Assembly (NCBI GenBank): GCA_949878435.1
Contig: CATLAK010000001.1
Span: 186,001 to 250,000, forward strand
From: an uncultured Lachnospiraceae bacterium
GTDB taxonomy: Bacteria; Bacillota; Clostridia; Lachnospirales; Lachnospiraceae
Length of the DNA stretch: 64,000 nt
Direction of reading: 5' to 3'
Below the pieces are notes generated by a model, which did not search any database, was not told the origin of the DNA, and was given only the letters and a program-made list of their open reading frames with translations. Below, in pieces: positions 63,949 through 64,000 of this stretch. Position numbers and translations under genes: made by a program. Each line of letters opens with the position of its first letter. Within the stretch, counting starts at the first letter, position 1.

Positions 63949-64000
63949 CTATTTCTCCCGCAGCATATTGACACCTGCAATGCGGATATCTACATCTGAA
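63949..64000 (-). CDS. Asp23/Gls24 family envelope stress protein, 3' end only
   Basis: The last 16 codons and stop of a gene entering from beyond the window end: [16 protein letters not shown]. The VDIRIAGV strand and the place directly before nusB match Asp23/Gls24 proteins. Only the C-terminus is visible. Confidence 0.65.
   Translation of the reverse strand, partial: SDVDIRIAGVNMLREK

Noticed and set aside
1..64000. CRISPR arrays, tRNA, rRNA
   Set aside because: No regularly spaced direct repeats, cloverleaf or rRNA-like sequence noticed on reading; a tRNAscan/Infernal run would settle this.

Overview
The window reads as chromosomal DNA of a spore-forming anaerobic Firmicute, most likely a Lachnospiraceae (Clostridia). 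The evidence is gene content and order: the syntenic block asp23-nusB-xseA-xseB-ispA-dxs-tlyA-nadK-argR-recN-spoIVB, the rimO-pgsA-pncC and recA-recX-rny neighbourhoods, yicC-gmk-rpoZ, spoIIM-xerD, CotF-type coat proteins, rqcH, and strong AGGAGG ribosome sites throughout. I cannot name a genus from sequence alone. No rRNA, tRNA, CRISPR array, transposase or prophage gene was seen.

Layout. 1-2.4 kb: ClC channel, small membrane protein, CutC. 2.6-4.4 kb: a SpoIID/peptidoglycan-binding/LysM protein. 4.5-7.5 kb: a large hybrid sensor kinase. 7.7-12.5 kb: an operon of a DUF1266 lipoprotein, an M13-type peptidase relative without its HExxH site, and a MATE exporter. 12.8-14.3 kb: a siroheme sulfite/nitrite reductase behind a 131-bp hairpin. 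14.4-15.4 kb: an AbiE locus with intact antitoxin and gutted toxin. 15.6-18.4 kb: a pantothenate-to-CoA operon (S component, coaX, coaBC). 18.9-20 kb: a membrane-tethered LuxR regulator and its membrane partner. 20.1-22.6 kb: divergent hisS and DAHP synthase. 22.6-27 kb: xerD, spoIIM, Nudix hydrolase, type Ic aminotransferase, one unknown. 27.2-36.2 kb: rny, recX, recA with an SOS operator, an RsiV-like anchored protein, pncC, pgsA, rimO, rpoZ, gmk, yicC. 36.3-44.8 kb: rqcH, two coat proteins, a SpoVB/MurJ-type flippase, glgA, a Spo0A-effector-only protein, YitT, an S66 peptidase. 44.9-53.3 kb: a maltodextrin region (LytTR regulator, malG, malF, malE, GH13 glycosidase, a LacI-type repressor, a carbohydrate-type surface lipoprotein with paired operators). 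53.8-64 kb: spoIVB to nusB, ending in the 3' end of an Asp23-family gene.

The most unusual signal is a pair of long palindromic elements at 18568-18881 and 53431-53810. They share a structured core of about 165 bp (near 88% identical by eye, opposite orientations). Each core is enclosed by long inverted-repeat arms, about 75 and 100 bp. The arms are nearly perfect within a locus but almost unrelated between loci. The core contains two nested hairpins, one with a compensatory base-pair change between copies. A third, coreless hairpin (12644-12774) shares the outer-arm motif of the first element. This pattern fits a structured RNA, or a non-autonomous palindromic element whose arms are kept identical by intra-locus correction. 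No protein in the window explains it.

Secondary points: the Spo0A DNA-binding domain occurs without a receiver at 42.2-42.7 kb, while spo0A is missing from its usual place after spoIVB, where the second palindromic element sits. The M13 relative has lost exactly its zinc-site segment. The AbiEii toxin is destroyed while its antitoxin is kept.
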